The notes: a model not told the origin generated them from the letters alone. A stretch of DNA of 12,648 nt from Bifidobacterium breve (GCA_945871625.1 CAMBWL010000016.1:1-12648); one strand, 5' to 3'. Shown: positions 1-7,713, numbered from the stretch's first letter. Numbers and translations are program-made.

Positions 1-117
1 ATGTGCGCGACGCATCGGCACGATCACCAAGTCGTGCGACTGCTGACTAGTTTCAGCCAGCGAATCATCTTCGCGATCATTTCCTTTCGCGCGTATGAAC
101 CGATCTAAAATACTCAT
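1..117 (-). CDS. rimI: N-terminus of a probable ribosomal protein alanine N-acetyltransferase (partial)
   Basis: Only the first 39 codons lie in the window; the gene runs off the low-coordinate edge. Its ATG (115-117) overlaps the TGA of tsaB in an ATGA arrangement, which implies translational coupling. After about 28 polar residues without similarity that I recognise, the peptide reads LVIVPMRRAH, which looks like the first beta strand of a GNAT acetyltransferase (compare IRPMxxxD at the start of RimI). RimI acetylates the N-terminus of ribosomal protein S18 in E. coli, and in Actinomycetota it commonly follows tsaB and precedes tsaD. The assignment rests mainly on this position, because no acetyl-CoA binding motif is visible. 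A polar N-terminal extension before the GNAT fold is unusual but not rare. Another GNAT protein is possible. Confidence 0.6.
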   Translation of the reverse strand, partial: MSILDRFIRAKGNDREDDSLAETSQQSHDLVIVPMRRAH

Positions 118-827
118 GAATTCACCCGAGTGGCCCAATTGATTTCGGCGTCGGGCGCCCGCAGATAAAGCGCCTGAAGTTCGGTTGCCGTCTGCCATTG
201 CTCAAGTAGCGCCAACTCGGCTGCGATTAGCGCGAGAACCGCCGCACTCGGCTGAGCAAGTTGTTCACTCGCCCATTCAATAGACAAGCCAGTGGTCTCG
301 AGCATCTCGCTCAACTGCTGGCGATAACGCAATGCACCGTTGCCGACGATCAATGCTTCTTGGCCACGGTCGATGATCTCGACGACACAATCACTGACGC
401 TGCCAACTCGCGGCGGTTTAACTTCAATGCTCGACCCAATGTCGTTGCGATACATCGCCCAATAAAGTTCGCCGCGTCGGGCATCGATCGTCGACAACAC
501 GACTCGTTGTGTCGTCGTCACCGAACGGGCCAAAATATCCAAACTTGAAACTCCAACAACTGGCACATCCAACACTTGGGCGATTGTTTTGGCCGAGGCA
601 ATGCCAACGCGCATGCCAGTGAACAAACCGGGCCCAATATCCACGGCCATGACATCGATCTCGCGCATCGCGATATCTGCCTGTGCACAGACGCTTGAGA
701 TCATCGGTGCGAGCAATTCGGCGTGGCGCCGATCGCTCGTGACGTGGGCACTCGCCAACAACTGTTTCGAATTGTTGACTGCGACGCTCACAGCATCTGT
801 TGATGTGTCAATCGCCAAAATAATCAT
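114..827 (-). CDS. tsaB: tRNA N6-threonylcarbamoyladenosine biosynthesis protein TsaB
   Basis: TsaB is the non-catalytic ASKHA-fold partner that dimerises with TsaD in the complex placing t6A at position 37 of ANN-decoding tRNAs in the cytoplasm. The 237 residues begin MIILAIDTST, the phosphate-1 strand of the ASKHA fold. They contain RRHAELLAP (about 33-41) and the family signature GPGLFTGMRVGIASAK (65-80), close to the usual GPGSFTGLRxGxATAK. The C-terminal third (about 150-237) is less conserved and ends with ALYLRAPDAE, a typical TsaB ending. Length is normal for the family. The start is 5 bp after the tsaE stop, and the stop overlaps the next start by 4 bp. Neighbouring tsaE and probable rimI support the call. 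Confidence 0.95.
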   Translation of the reverse strand: MIILAIDTSTDAVSVAVNNSKQLLASAHVTSDRRHAELLAPMISSVCAQADIAMREIDVMAVDIGPGLFTGMRVGIASAKTIAQVLDVPVVGVSSLDILARSVTTTQRVVLSTIDARRGELYWAMYRNDIGSSIEVKPPRVGSVSDCVVEIIDRGQEALIVGNGALRYRQQLSEMLETTGLSIEWASEQLAQPSAAVLALIAAELALLEQWQTATELQALYLRAPDAEINWATRVNS

Positions 828-832
828 CGGTC

Positions 833-1333
833 TCAGCCTCGCGCCAATACTTTGAAACTGGCAGACAATTCTTCGCTGAGTTTGTTAAATCGGCTCGCCC
901 ATTGGGCCCCACGCGCGCCAACAGTTACCGTGCGCACCTCAGTATCGGCCGTTTCGACAGCATGCTCAAAGCGCAGCACCAAAGCATCGCCCAGTTCATC
1001 GCCGACTATGTCTCCCCATTCGACGGCGATCACCCCGCCACCGTCTTGCAGTTCATCGAGTCCTAGATCTTCAAGCTCACCCGTTCGCTCAAGGCGATAA
1101 AGATCGGCGTGATGCAACGACATTCGCCCTGAACCGTAATTATGCAGCAAGTTAAATGTCGGCGAAGTAATCAAATCAGTCACACCAAGTGCGCGACCAA
1201 AACTCTGCGTAAATGTCGTCTTACCCGCACCCATTTCGCCAGCCAAAACGATCATGTCGCGCGGTCGCACATGCGCGGCAACAATTTCTGCAAACTGCCG
1301 CGTATCTGTCAATGAGCCAAGCAAAAACTTCAT
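833..1333 (-). CDS. tsaE: tRNA threonylcarbamoyladenosine biosynthesis ATPase TsaE
   Basis: TsaE is the small P-loop ATPase that binds the TsaB-TsaD dimer and is needed for repeated cycles of t6A formation. The 166-residue protein has a Walker A motif GEMGAGKTT at 32-40, followed by SPTFNL (57-62). It then has HADLYRL (75-81), DLGLDE (89-94) and VEWGD (104-108), all in the order expected for the YjeE/TsaE family. The final 30 residues or so are a variable tail. Length is typical. It begins 5 bp after the alr stop with no clear Shine-Dalgarno sequence, so it is probably translated by coupling to alr. It leads directly into tsaB, the partner it acts with. Confidence 0.96.
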   Translation of the reverse strand: MKFLLGSLTDTRQFAEIVAAHVRPRDMIVLAGEMGAGKTTFTQSFGRALGVTDLITSPTFNLLHNYGSGRMSLHHADLYRLERTGELEDLGLDELQDGGGVIAVEWGDIVGDELGDALVLRFEHAVETADTEVRTVTVGARGAQWASRFNKLSEELSASFKVLARG

Positions 1334-1338
1334 TGCGA

Positions 1339-2472
1339 CTAAACCTTTTTTTCGATATATACGCGTGGCACGCGCGCGCTAATGCCACAAACAATCTCAT
1401 AGCCGATCGTGTCGAGCCGCGTCGCAATTTGGTTGGCAGCAATTTTCTCGCTGCCCTGCGTGCCAAGCAAAACTGCCTGGTCGCCGATTTTGACTTCTGC
1501 GTCAGCGCAGTTGACCATCAACTGATCCATCGTCACAACACCAACAATCGGGCAACGCTTACCCGCGATCAATACTTCGCCCCCCACACTCCACAACCGA
1601 CGTGGCACACCATCGGCATACCCGAGCGGCAGCGTGGCGATATTCGCCGATTTTTCTAATCTCGTGCGCAAACCATATGAAACACCTTCGCCCGCATCAA
1701 GCCGTTGCACATGACTAACACGAGCATGCAGCGACATCGCCGGTAGCAAACGACTTGCGACCGTTTCGGTTTCATTGCTCGGGGCAATGCCATAAATCGC
1801 GATGCCGACTCGCGCAATGTCGGTTGCAGCATTTAAATTTCGCAACATCGCCGCCGAGTTTGACGTGTGCACATATTTTGGTCGCATTTTTTTGCGCTCG
1901 AGTTCAGCGACAAAGTCGTCGAATCGTCGTTGTTGCTTGGCAGTCTCGTCGTGACTCGGCAAGTCAGCCGCCGCAAAGTGCGTGTAAACACCCTCTAATT
2001 GCAACGACGGCAGCGAACTAATTTGCTCAACGCGAGCCATCGCGCTGGCTACCGTCACGCCAACGCGGTGCATCCCCGTGTCAACTTTTAAATGCACCTT
2101 GCCAACAACCCCAAGACGCTTTGCGACGGCTGCATAACTATTTATCGTCGCAGGGTTATACACGGTTGCCACGACTTCGTCGCCCAACATTTGTTCGAAT
2201 GCAACTTCGGGTTGCTCGCTGACGATCAAAATCGGCGCAGCAATTTTTGCCACACGCAATTGATGCGCCTCGTCGGCCAGCGCCACGCACAAACCGCTCG
2301 CGCCCGCACTTAACGCAGTTCGCGCAACTTCTACCGCGCCGTGTCCATAGCCGTTTGCTTTCACCGTGGCCCACAATTGCGAGTGCCCAGCCTGTTGAAC
2401 TATTTCAGCGACATTTTGATGAATCGCGTCGAGGTCGACTTCAACCCACGCCCAGTGATTAATCGGATTCAT
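1339..2472 (-). CDS. alr: Alanine racemase (PLP-dependent)
   Basis: Alr interconverts L- and D-alanine in the cytoplasm, supplying D-alanine for the peptidoglycan peptide. The N-terminal TIM barrel carries the PLP lysine K38 in the signature VKANGYGHGA. R136 in the DTGMHRVG motif matches the arginine near the PLP phenolic oxygen. NSAAML (205-210) and RVGIAIYG (221-228) are also family-typical. In the C-terminal beta domain, Y266 in GEGVSYG is the second catalytic base donated to the other subunit, followed by ATLPLGYADG and TMDQLMV (314-320). At 377 residues it is full length. The start gives the expected WVEVDLDAIHQN beginning. It lies 15 bp after acpS without a strong ribosome binding site. 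Confidence 0.97.
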   Translation of the reverse strand: MNPINHWAWVEVDLDAIHQNVAEIVQQAGHSQLWATVKANGYGHGAVEVARTALSAGASGLCVALADEAHQLRVAKIAAPILIVSEQPEVAFEQMLGDEVVATVYNPATINSYAAVAKRLGVVGKVHLKVDTGMHRVGVTVASAMARVEQISSLPSLQLEGVYTHFAAADLPSHDETAKQQRRFDDFVAELERKKMRPKYVHTSNSAAMLRNLNAATDIARVGIAIYGIAPSNETETVASRLLPAMSLHARVSHVQRLDAGEGVSYGLRTRLEKSANIATLPLGYADGVPRRLWSVGGEVLIAGKRCPIVGVVTMDQLMVNCADAEVKIGDQAVLLGTQGSEKIAANQIATRLDTIGYEIVCGISARVPRVYIEKKV

Positions 2473-2487
2473 CGCCGAATTTATTGC

Positions 2488-2853
2488 TCAGTTACTCGCG
2501 ACGACAGCCACAGCCATGTCATCGGTGTGCGAAAGCGAAACGAGCCAACTCTGCACACCTTGGGCTTGTGCAAGTTCAAGAGCCCGACCTGTCACGATCA
2601 ATTCGGGCGCACCAGTTTCAGAATTGCGGATTGAAACATCGTGCAAATCAAAAGCCCCGAGCCCAACACCAAGTGCCTTCATCGTCGCCTCACGCGCCGC
2701 AAATCGCACGGCCAAACTTGGTGCGCTATCTACTCGGCCCGACAATGATTCAAGTTCGGTCGATGTAAAAACACGCGTGCGCAAATTTGGCGTGCGGTCA
2801 AGCGCATCGCGAAATCGTCGCACGCTCACAGCATCAATACCCAGACCAATCAT
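2488..2853 (-). CDS. acpS: Holo-[acyl-carrier-protein] synthase
   Basis: AcpS transfers the 4'-phosphopantetheine arm of coenzyme A to a serine of acyl carrier protein, switching on fatty acid synthesis. The 121-residue protein begins MIGLGIDAVSVRRF, with D7 as the first magnesium ligand. It contains the RFAAREATMKALG motif, with E55 as the second ligand and K59 as the conserved lysine. GAPEL (81-85) and SLSHTDDMAVAVV (106-118) close the fold, as in other trimeric AcpS enzymes. An AAGGGAG ribosome binding site lies 8 bp before the ATG and overlaps the last codons of glmS. Only 5 bp separate it from the glmS stop. Confidence 0.96.
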   Translation of the reverse strand: MIGLGIDAVSVRRFRDALDRTPNLRTRVFTSTELESLSGRVDSAPSLAVRFAAREATMKALGVGLGAFDLHDVSIRNSETGAPELIVTGRALELAQAQGVQSWLVSLSHTDDMAVAVVASN

Positions 2854-2858
2854 CTGCG

Positions 2859-5800
2859 CTACTCCCTTGTTCGCCAGTGATCGGCCATGTCGCTGATCGG
2901 CAAGATCAGCAAGTCGGCCACCGATACTTCGGCCAATCGATCTTCCCTGAACGCACCTTCGGTTTCTGTCACCCAGTCGACAAGTCGGTCATAGCGACGG
3001 TCGTAACCTTGCAACACCGCGCGCATCGCCGGGGCCGCCAGTCGATCCTGAAACATCACATGCAACAGCGTGATACCCGTGGTTTGTCCACCTTTTGTTT
3101 CTGGCACCATGATCACCGTGCGATTGTCGCTGCGACCGCGAGCAACGAGAACTTCTTGGTCGCTGGCAACCCGACGCTTTGTGCCCACTAGTTGCGAATT
3201 TCGATCGACTCGCGAGGTCAAATTCTTTGACATTCCGCCACGATCAATGATCGTGATCGTTGCCGCGCCACCAACGATGTCGCCTTCAATTTGATATCGA
3301 GTAAAACCAGTTACGGCACTCACCGCGGCGTCTAGATCTGCCACGATCTTGAGCACCCGATATGAAAGTCGCTCACGCGCCACTCCCGCTTCAAGCAACG
3401 CCTTGACCAACTTGCGGTCGAACAAACCTTCGTCGCTTCGCGAAATACCTACGGTCACGGTTTTGGCCTGATGCTTGATCGCATCAACGGGACGCGTCAA
3501 TTCGTCAACGCCACGCGTCAGTGCACTCGTCAAATCGTCGAGCAACAGTTCTGGTGAGGCAATCTTGCCCGAACTGCGCTGATATGCCTGAACCGGGTCG
3601 CTGGCCAGCGTGTCACGCAACATCGTCACGATTCGCACCGCGGTGCTGGCTTCCAGGTTGCCGTCGTAGTTGCCAGTGGCCAATGCATCGGTAAATCGTG
3701 TCGCTGGCGCACCCAACTCGGTGCGAATCTTTTCTAACAATTTGTTGGCGTCACCGCCACGCTCAACTGCGTGTTCGACAACTTCGCGCGCTTCACGCAA
3801 CGGTCGCGCCAAAGCATCAATCGCCAGGGCCGCCTCGTAGCCGAACAAATGTCCGACCATCACACTCAAAATAAACGACAGGCTCGTCTCGACACTCGGC
3901 ACCAACAACACCGCGGCGGCGGCATCAAAGCGCGTCTGGCCTGCCGTCGCAACGACGATCGGCAGGGCCTTGTGCGCACGATAAATCGCAATCTCTTTGG
4001 CCACGTCTGACGCCGTACCTTCGAGCAGCCCGGTTGCGCACACAAAAATCAACGGCTCACAAGACAAGTCGATGTGTTTTTTATCTTCGGTTGAGTCACT
4101 CGAAATTGATTTATAACAAAGCTCGGATAATTTGATCCGCACCTCTTGGGCCGCGATCAAATTCATGCCGTTGCCAACCACCGTCCAATAGCGCCGCGAC
4201 GACGCAAACTGTTTCGCCGCCGCCGCAATCTCTGGTCGCGTCGCCAAAACTTCAACAAGCGCATCAGGTATCTTGCGCAAACCCGACAACAGTTCATGTC
4301 GCGCACGGTCAGAAGATTTGCCGAGTGCTTTTGACAACGCACACGCATAAAGTGCGCCGGCTGCAACCTGCGCGTAAAACGCCTTGGTGCTGGCAACGCT
4401 CATCTCGACGTCGCGACCGTCAGATGTATACATCACACCGTCTGCTTTCGCCGCGAGCTCACTGCCACGACGATTGACAATCGCCAGAACACTCGCGCCG
4501 CGTGCGCGTGCCAAATCAACGGTGCGATTCGTGTCGGTTGTAGTGCCGCTTTGGCTTACCGCAACAACGAGCGTGTCGCTCATATCAAGTTGCAGACCAA
4601 AACCCGAAAGTTCGCTAGCCAACAGCGCTTCGGCGCTCAAGCCAATGCCGACTAATTCGTTGAGCAACTTGGCAAGTGCCTGGCCCGCAACCGCTGCTGT
4701 TCCTTGGCCGATTACACGAACTTTCGTGATTGTGCCCGCCGCCAACCGATCACAAATTGATTGTGGCAGCACTTTTTCGCCCAAATCGGTTGTCAACACG
4801 CCGTTGTTTTCGACGATTCGCCCGCGAATAGTTTTACGGAAACTTTCAGGTGCCTCGGCAATCTCTTTTGCCAAGAAGTGTTTGTGCTCGCCACGATTTA
4901 TATCTCGCGTAGTTATCTCGGCAGTCAGAACTTTCTCAGCCGTCAAATCAATTCTGCGTCCGTCATAGGCGACCAACTCGATGCCAGATAATTCGCCGGC
5001 GTTGGCCGCCGAGAGGGCAACTACTTGACCTCTGCTCGACGGATTATTGATATCGGCGAGTGCCTCTCCGTCCATGCGCACATAGTCGAGAGTCTCTTCG
5101 ACCACGCCGTATGGTTCGCTGGCAACAATGAATCGATCCTCGGCAAGACCAATGCACAATCCTTGACCACTACCGTGCAGAGCCAGCAACAATTTGTCCG
5201 GCTCGGTCGCGCCTGCGACCGCAATCGCCACCGAACCCTCAAACTGGGCGACAGTTTCACGAAATGCGTCGGTCAAATTTTTGGTCGTCGCTAGTTTTCG
5301 CGAAACCAATGCAGGGATAACTTTTGCATCGGTTGTTATCGGCCCCGCGACGCGCAAACCATGTTGCACTCGCAAGTCAGCATGGTTGTCGACATCACCG
5401 TTCAATGCCGCCACCAAATATGCGTGATCATGCTTGCCTTCAAGTTCTTCGCTGTTCACGGGGTGCGCATTGGGTTCAGAGATGATTCCGACGCTTGCCC
5501 ACCTGGTGTGTGCCAACACTGCAACTTGCGCATTTGGTTGCGAGATACAAAGTCGCAACAACGCGTCAGCCATCACGGCGTTGCGCATCACACGGGTATT
5601 GTCACCAAGTTCGCCGATTTCCGCGGCGGCCTTATAGACAAACGACCACGCATTCTCGGTTATGCGCATCGCCCCGGACATGAATAATGCATCTTCGCGG
5701 CGATTTGCCAGTAACGCTTTAACTTCTTTGTCAGTTGCCTTCAGACCATGATTCGATACGAGCACATGTATACCCGCCGAATCACGACCGCGAACCTCGA

Positions 5801-6269
5801 GCCGATCCAAACCCGAGAACGCCTGCTGAATCGAAAAATATCCACTGCGTGCCGAATCCGAAGCCCCTTGCCCAGCCAATGCATCGACGAGTTTCGCCGT
5901 GCGAATTCGATCATTACGTATTTCCCAAATCGCGTCTTTGGCGCGAATTATTTCGTCCAGCGCATGCTGCGAAGTTTCAGTCTGCAGACTTGCCGATTTC
6001 TCGACCGACTGTTCATAGGCGGTGACAATCGCATCCAGTTGGTCAATTCGAGAAGTCATCGCGGCAATCAACTGATGGTTGTCGGCCATACACAACTGGC
6101 CGGCCTCGCCACGCAAAAGTTTGTCGGCAGTCGTCACGGCTTGGGCGAGTTGGTCAATGTCACTCTTGGTGCCAGCGTCTAAAGCGGCATCCAACAGAGC
6201 CAAGATCTCTTTGGCGGTTGGGGTGGCTCGTCGAGTCTTACGGCTCAACACGCAGATAATTCCGCACAT
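2859..6269 (-). CDS. glmS: Greatly enlarged glutamine-fructose-6-phosphate aminotransferase (GlmS-type)
   Basis: GlmS makes glucosamine-6-phosphate from fructose-6-phosphate and glutamine, the first step to UDP-GlcNAc. The glutaminase domain starts MCGII with nucleophile C2, then RGRDSAG (160-166), AHTRWAS (253-259), LNGDVDNH (289-296) and D314. The first SIS domain has AKEIAEAPE (467-475), SQSGTTTDT (572-580) and VASTKAF (625-631). In the second SIS domain K713, E716 and H732 align without gaps to E. coli K485, E488 and H504. QAKTVTVG (934-941) resembles the E. coli C-terminus LAKSVTVE, making K936 the probable Schiff-base lysine. The protein is 1136 residues against about 608: the extra sequence lies at about 11-152, 177-245, 826-925 and 942-1136. 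The frame is open throughout, with no sign of frameshift. It follows glmM, the next enzyme of the pathway. Probably active; specificity is inferred. Confidence 0.9.
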   Translation of the reverse strand: MCGIICVLSRKTRRATPTAKEILALLDAALDAGTKSDIDQLAQAVTTADKLLRGEAGQLCMADNHQLIAAMTSRIDQLDAIVTAYEQSVEKSASLQTETSQHALDEIIRAKDAIWEIRNDRIRTAKLVDALAGQGASDSARSGYFSIQQAFSGLDRLEVRGRDSAGIHVLVSNHGLKATDKEVKALLANRREDALFMSGAMRITENAWSFVYKAAAEIGELGDNTRVMRNAVMADALLRLCISQPNAQVAVLAHTRWASVGIISEPNAHPVNSEELEGKHDHAYLVAALNGDVDNHADLRVQHGLRVAGPITTDAKVIPALVSRKLATTKNLTDAFRETVAQFEGSVAIAVAGATEPDKLLLALHGSGQGLCIGLAEDRFIVASEPYGVVEETLDYVRMDGEALADINNPSSRGQVVALSAANAGELSGIELVAYDGRRIDLTAEKVLTAEITTRDINRGEHKHFLAKEIAEAPESFRKTIRGRIVENNGVLTTDLGEKVLPQSICDRLAAGTITKVRVIGQGTAAVAGQALAKLLNELVGIGLSAEALLASELSGFGLQLDMSDTLVVAVSQSGTTTDTNRTVDLARARGASVLAIVNRRGSELAAKADGVMYTSDGRDVEMSVASTKAFYAQVAAGALYACALSKALGKSSDRARHELLSGLRKIPDALVEVLATRPEIAAAAKQFASSRRYWTVVGNGMNLIAAQEVRIKLSELCYKSISSDSTEDKKHIDLSCEPLIFVCATGLLEGTASDVAKEIAIYRAHKALPIVVATAGQTRFDAAAAVLLVPSVETSLSFILSVMVGHLFGYEAALAIDALARPLREAREVVEHAVERGGDANKLLEKIRTELGAPATRFTDALATGNYDGNLEASTAVRIVTMLRDTLASDPVQAYQRSSGKIASPELLLDDLTSALTRGVDELTRPVDAIKHQAKTVTVGISRSDEGLFDRKLVKALLEAGVARERLSYRVLKIVADLDAAVSAVTGFTRYQIEGDIVGGAATITIIDRGGMSKNLTSRVDRNSQLVGTKRRVASDQEVLVARGRSDNRTVIMVPETKGGQTTGITLLHVMFQDRLAAPAMRAVLQGYDRRYDRLVDWVTETEGAFREDRLAEVSVADLLILPISDMADHWRTRE

Positions 6270-6296
6270 AATTTCTAGTCTACTTTCGCATCGCTA

Positions 6297-7619
6297 TCAG
6301 CCGAGTCGCGCAGTTATCGCGTCGGCCAATGTTGCAGCCACCGTCTCAGCCGTATCTTGTTGCGGTGCCTCAACCATCACCCGCACCATCGGCTCGGTTC
6401 CACTTGCACGCACCAAAATGCGACCGACTCCTCCAAGGGATTTCTCGGCCATTGCGATCTCGTTTTTGAAAAGTTGATCTATGTCTTCAATTCGTCTGCT
6501 GACGCGAAGGTTGACCAACACCTGAGGAAAACTAGTCATTGCTTGACTGGCGATCTCGCTCAGCGATTTTTTTGAACCAACGATCAACGAAGCGAGTCTC
6601 AGCGCCGCAAGCAAACCATCGCCGGTTGTCGCCAAATCACGATAGATGATGTGTCCGCTTTGCTCGCCACCCAACGAAAGCGAACCATGTTCAAGGGCGA
6701 TTAAAACCGATCTGTCACCGACCGGGGTCGTGACTACTTCAATCTCTGCTTGCTTCATCGCCTGGTGAAAGCCGATGTTGGTCATAACCGTCACGACAAC
6801 TTTGTTGTTCCGCAAAGTTCCCTGCTGTTTCATTTCGAGTGCGCTGATTGCCAGCAAATGGTCGCCGTCCACGATCTCGCCGTTTCCGTCAATTGCAATC
6901 AATCGGTCTCCATCACCATCAAAAGCAACACCAAAGTGTGCGCCAACATTTTTGACAACCTTGCTCAACATCGCGGGGTGGGTTGCTCCACACTGCGAAT
7001 TTATGTTTCTGCCATCTGGTGTCGCATTTATCGTCGTCACCGTGGCACCAAGTTTTGTCAACACATTGGGCGCAACGCTGCTGTATGCACCGTTGGCACA
7101 ATCAAGGGCGACATGCAAATTCTTCAACGCATCTGGCTGCATCGAACCAACCAGCCAGTCGCAATACTCTTGCAACAGTTCTGGTCGCGCCACGCTCGTT
7201 GTGTCGGCACCTGCCGCACTGCCCGCGATCTGGGTACCTGCCTCCAATTCGCGCTCAATGCGCTGTTGGTCGGCATCAGAAAGTTTGCGTCCACCGGCAC
7301 CAAAAATCTTTAATCCGTTGTCTTGATACAAGTTGTGTGAAGCGGTAATAGCAATCGCCACTACATCGTGCTGTCGTGCGGCAAACGCGATCGCTGGCGT
7401 CGGGGCAACGCCCATCAACTGCACCTCTACGCCACGCGAAATCAGTGCTGCGGCAATGGCCGTTTCGAGCAACACACCCGACTCACGCGTGTCTCGACCA
7501 ATCACAACTTTCTTGCACCCCAAAACCTGCGCCACCACGGCAACGAGGCCGGCTGCGTAATTCTCGGTCAGTTCTTTGCCGAATTCTCCACGAACCCCAT
7601 CTGTACCAAATGTCAACAT
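6297..7619 (-). CDS. glmM: Phosphoglucosamine mutase
   Basis: GlmM converts glucosamine-6-phosphate, the product of the adjacent GlmS, to glucosamine-1-phosphate for UDP-GlcNAc synthesis. It belongs to the alpha-D-phosphohexomutase family. All four family signatures are visible in 440 residues. The start is FGTDGVRGEFG; the phosphoserine loop is ITASHN with S94; the magnesium loop is DGDGDR with D234, D236 and D238. The sugar-binding loop is GGEQSGH (317-323), and the phosphate-binding loop is RASGTEPMVRVMVEA (404-418). ASHN is followed by L rather than the usual P. GGTGAT just before the ATG can pair with the GATCACC stretch at the 16S rRNA 3' end and serves as ribosome binding site. It follows a 94 bp gap holding a likely terminator, so it may start a separate transcript. 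Confidence 0.97.
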   Translation of the reverse strand: MLTFGTDGVRGEFGKELTENYAAGLVAVVAQVLGCKKVVIGRDTRESGVLLETAIAAALISRGVEVQLMGVAPTPAIAFAARQHDVVAIAITASHNLYQDNGLKIFGAGGRKLSDADQQRIERELEAGTQIAGSAAGADTTSVARPELLQEYCDWLVGSMQPDALKNLHVALDCANGAYSSVAPNVLTKLGATVTTINATPDGRNINSQCGATHPAMLSKVVKNVGAHFGVAFDGDGDRLIAIDGNGEIVDGDHLLAISALEMKQQGTLRNNKVVVTVMTNIGFHQAMKQAEIEVVTTPVGDRSVLIALEHGSLSLGGEQSGHIIYRDLATTGDGLLAALRLASLIVGSKKSLSEIASQAMTSFPQVLVNLRVSRRIEDIDQLFKNEIAMAEKSLGGVGRILVRASGTEPMVRVMVEAPQQDTAETVAATLADAITARLG

Positions 7620-7632
7620 CTAATCACCAATG

Positions 7633-7648
7633 CCTTGTCGTAACAAAG
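7633..7648 (-). other. Small hairpin upstream of the glmM start
   Basis: On the minus strand the sequence CTTTGT-TACG-ACAAGG can fold into a 6 bp stem with one G-T wobble and a 4-base loop. It ends 13 bp before the glmM ATG. It sits next to the GGTGAT ribosome binding site and could influence glmM translation, but the stem is short and may be chance. Confidence 0.25.
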
Positions 7649-7667
7649 AGTGTTGCAAACGATTATT

Positions 7668-7700
7668 GAAAATAGAAATTCGCACGGCAAAAGCCATGCG
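7668..7700 (-). terminator. Probable intrinsic terminator after rpsI
   Basis: On the minus strand the sequence CGCATGGC-TTTT-GCCGTGCG (7681-7700) forms an 8 bp GC-rich stem with a single T-G wobble and a 4-base loop. It is followed by AATTTCTATTTTC. The T tract is interrupted, so termination may be partial, with some read-through into glmM. Its place 13 bp past the rpsI stop suits the end of the ribosomal protein transcript. Confidence 0.6.
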
Positions 7701-7713
7701 TTGCAAAGACGAA

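Noticed and set aside
4384..4968. Plus-strand open frame of 194 codons
   Set aside because: It lies wholly antisense to the SIS region of glmS, has a low-complexity S/T/R/P composition and no recognisable domain.
2859..6269. GlmS length as a frameshift, gene fusion or assembly artefact
   Set aside because: The frame is open without a break, the GlmS motifs occur in correct order, and acpS and glmM are intact on either side with normal spacing.
6775..7326. Plus-strand open frame of 183 codons, with a second one at 6750-7313 in another frame
   Set aside because: Both are antisense to glmM, whose family motifs fill this interval; neither has protein-like conservation or a ribosome binding site.
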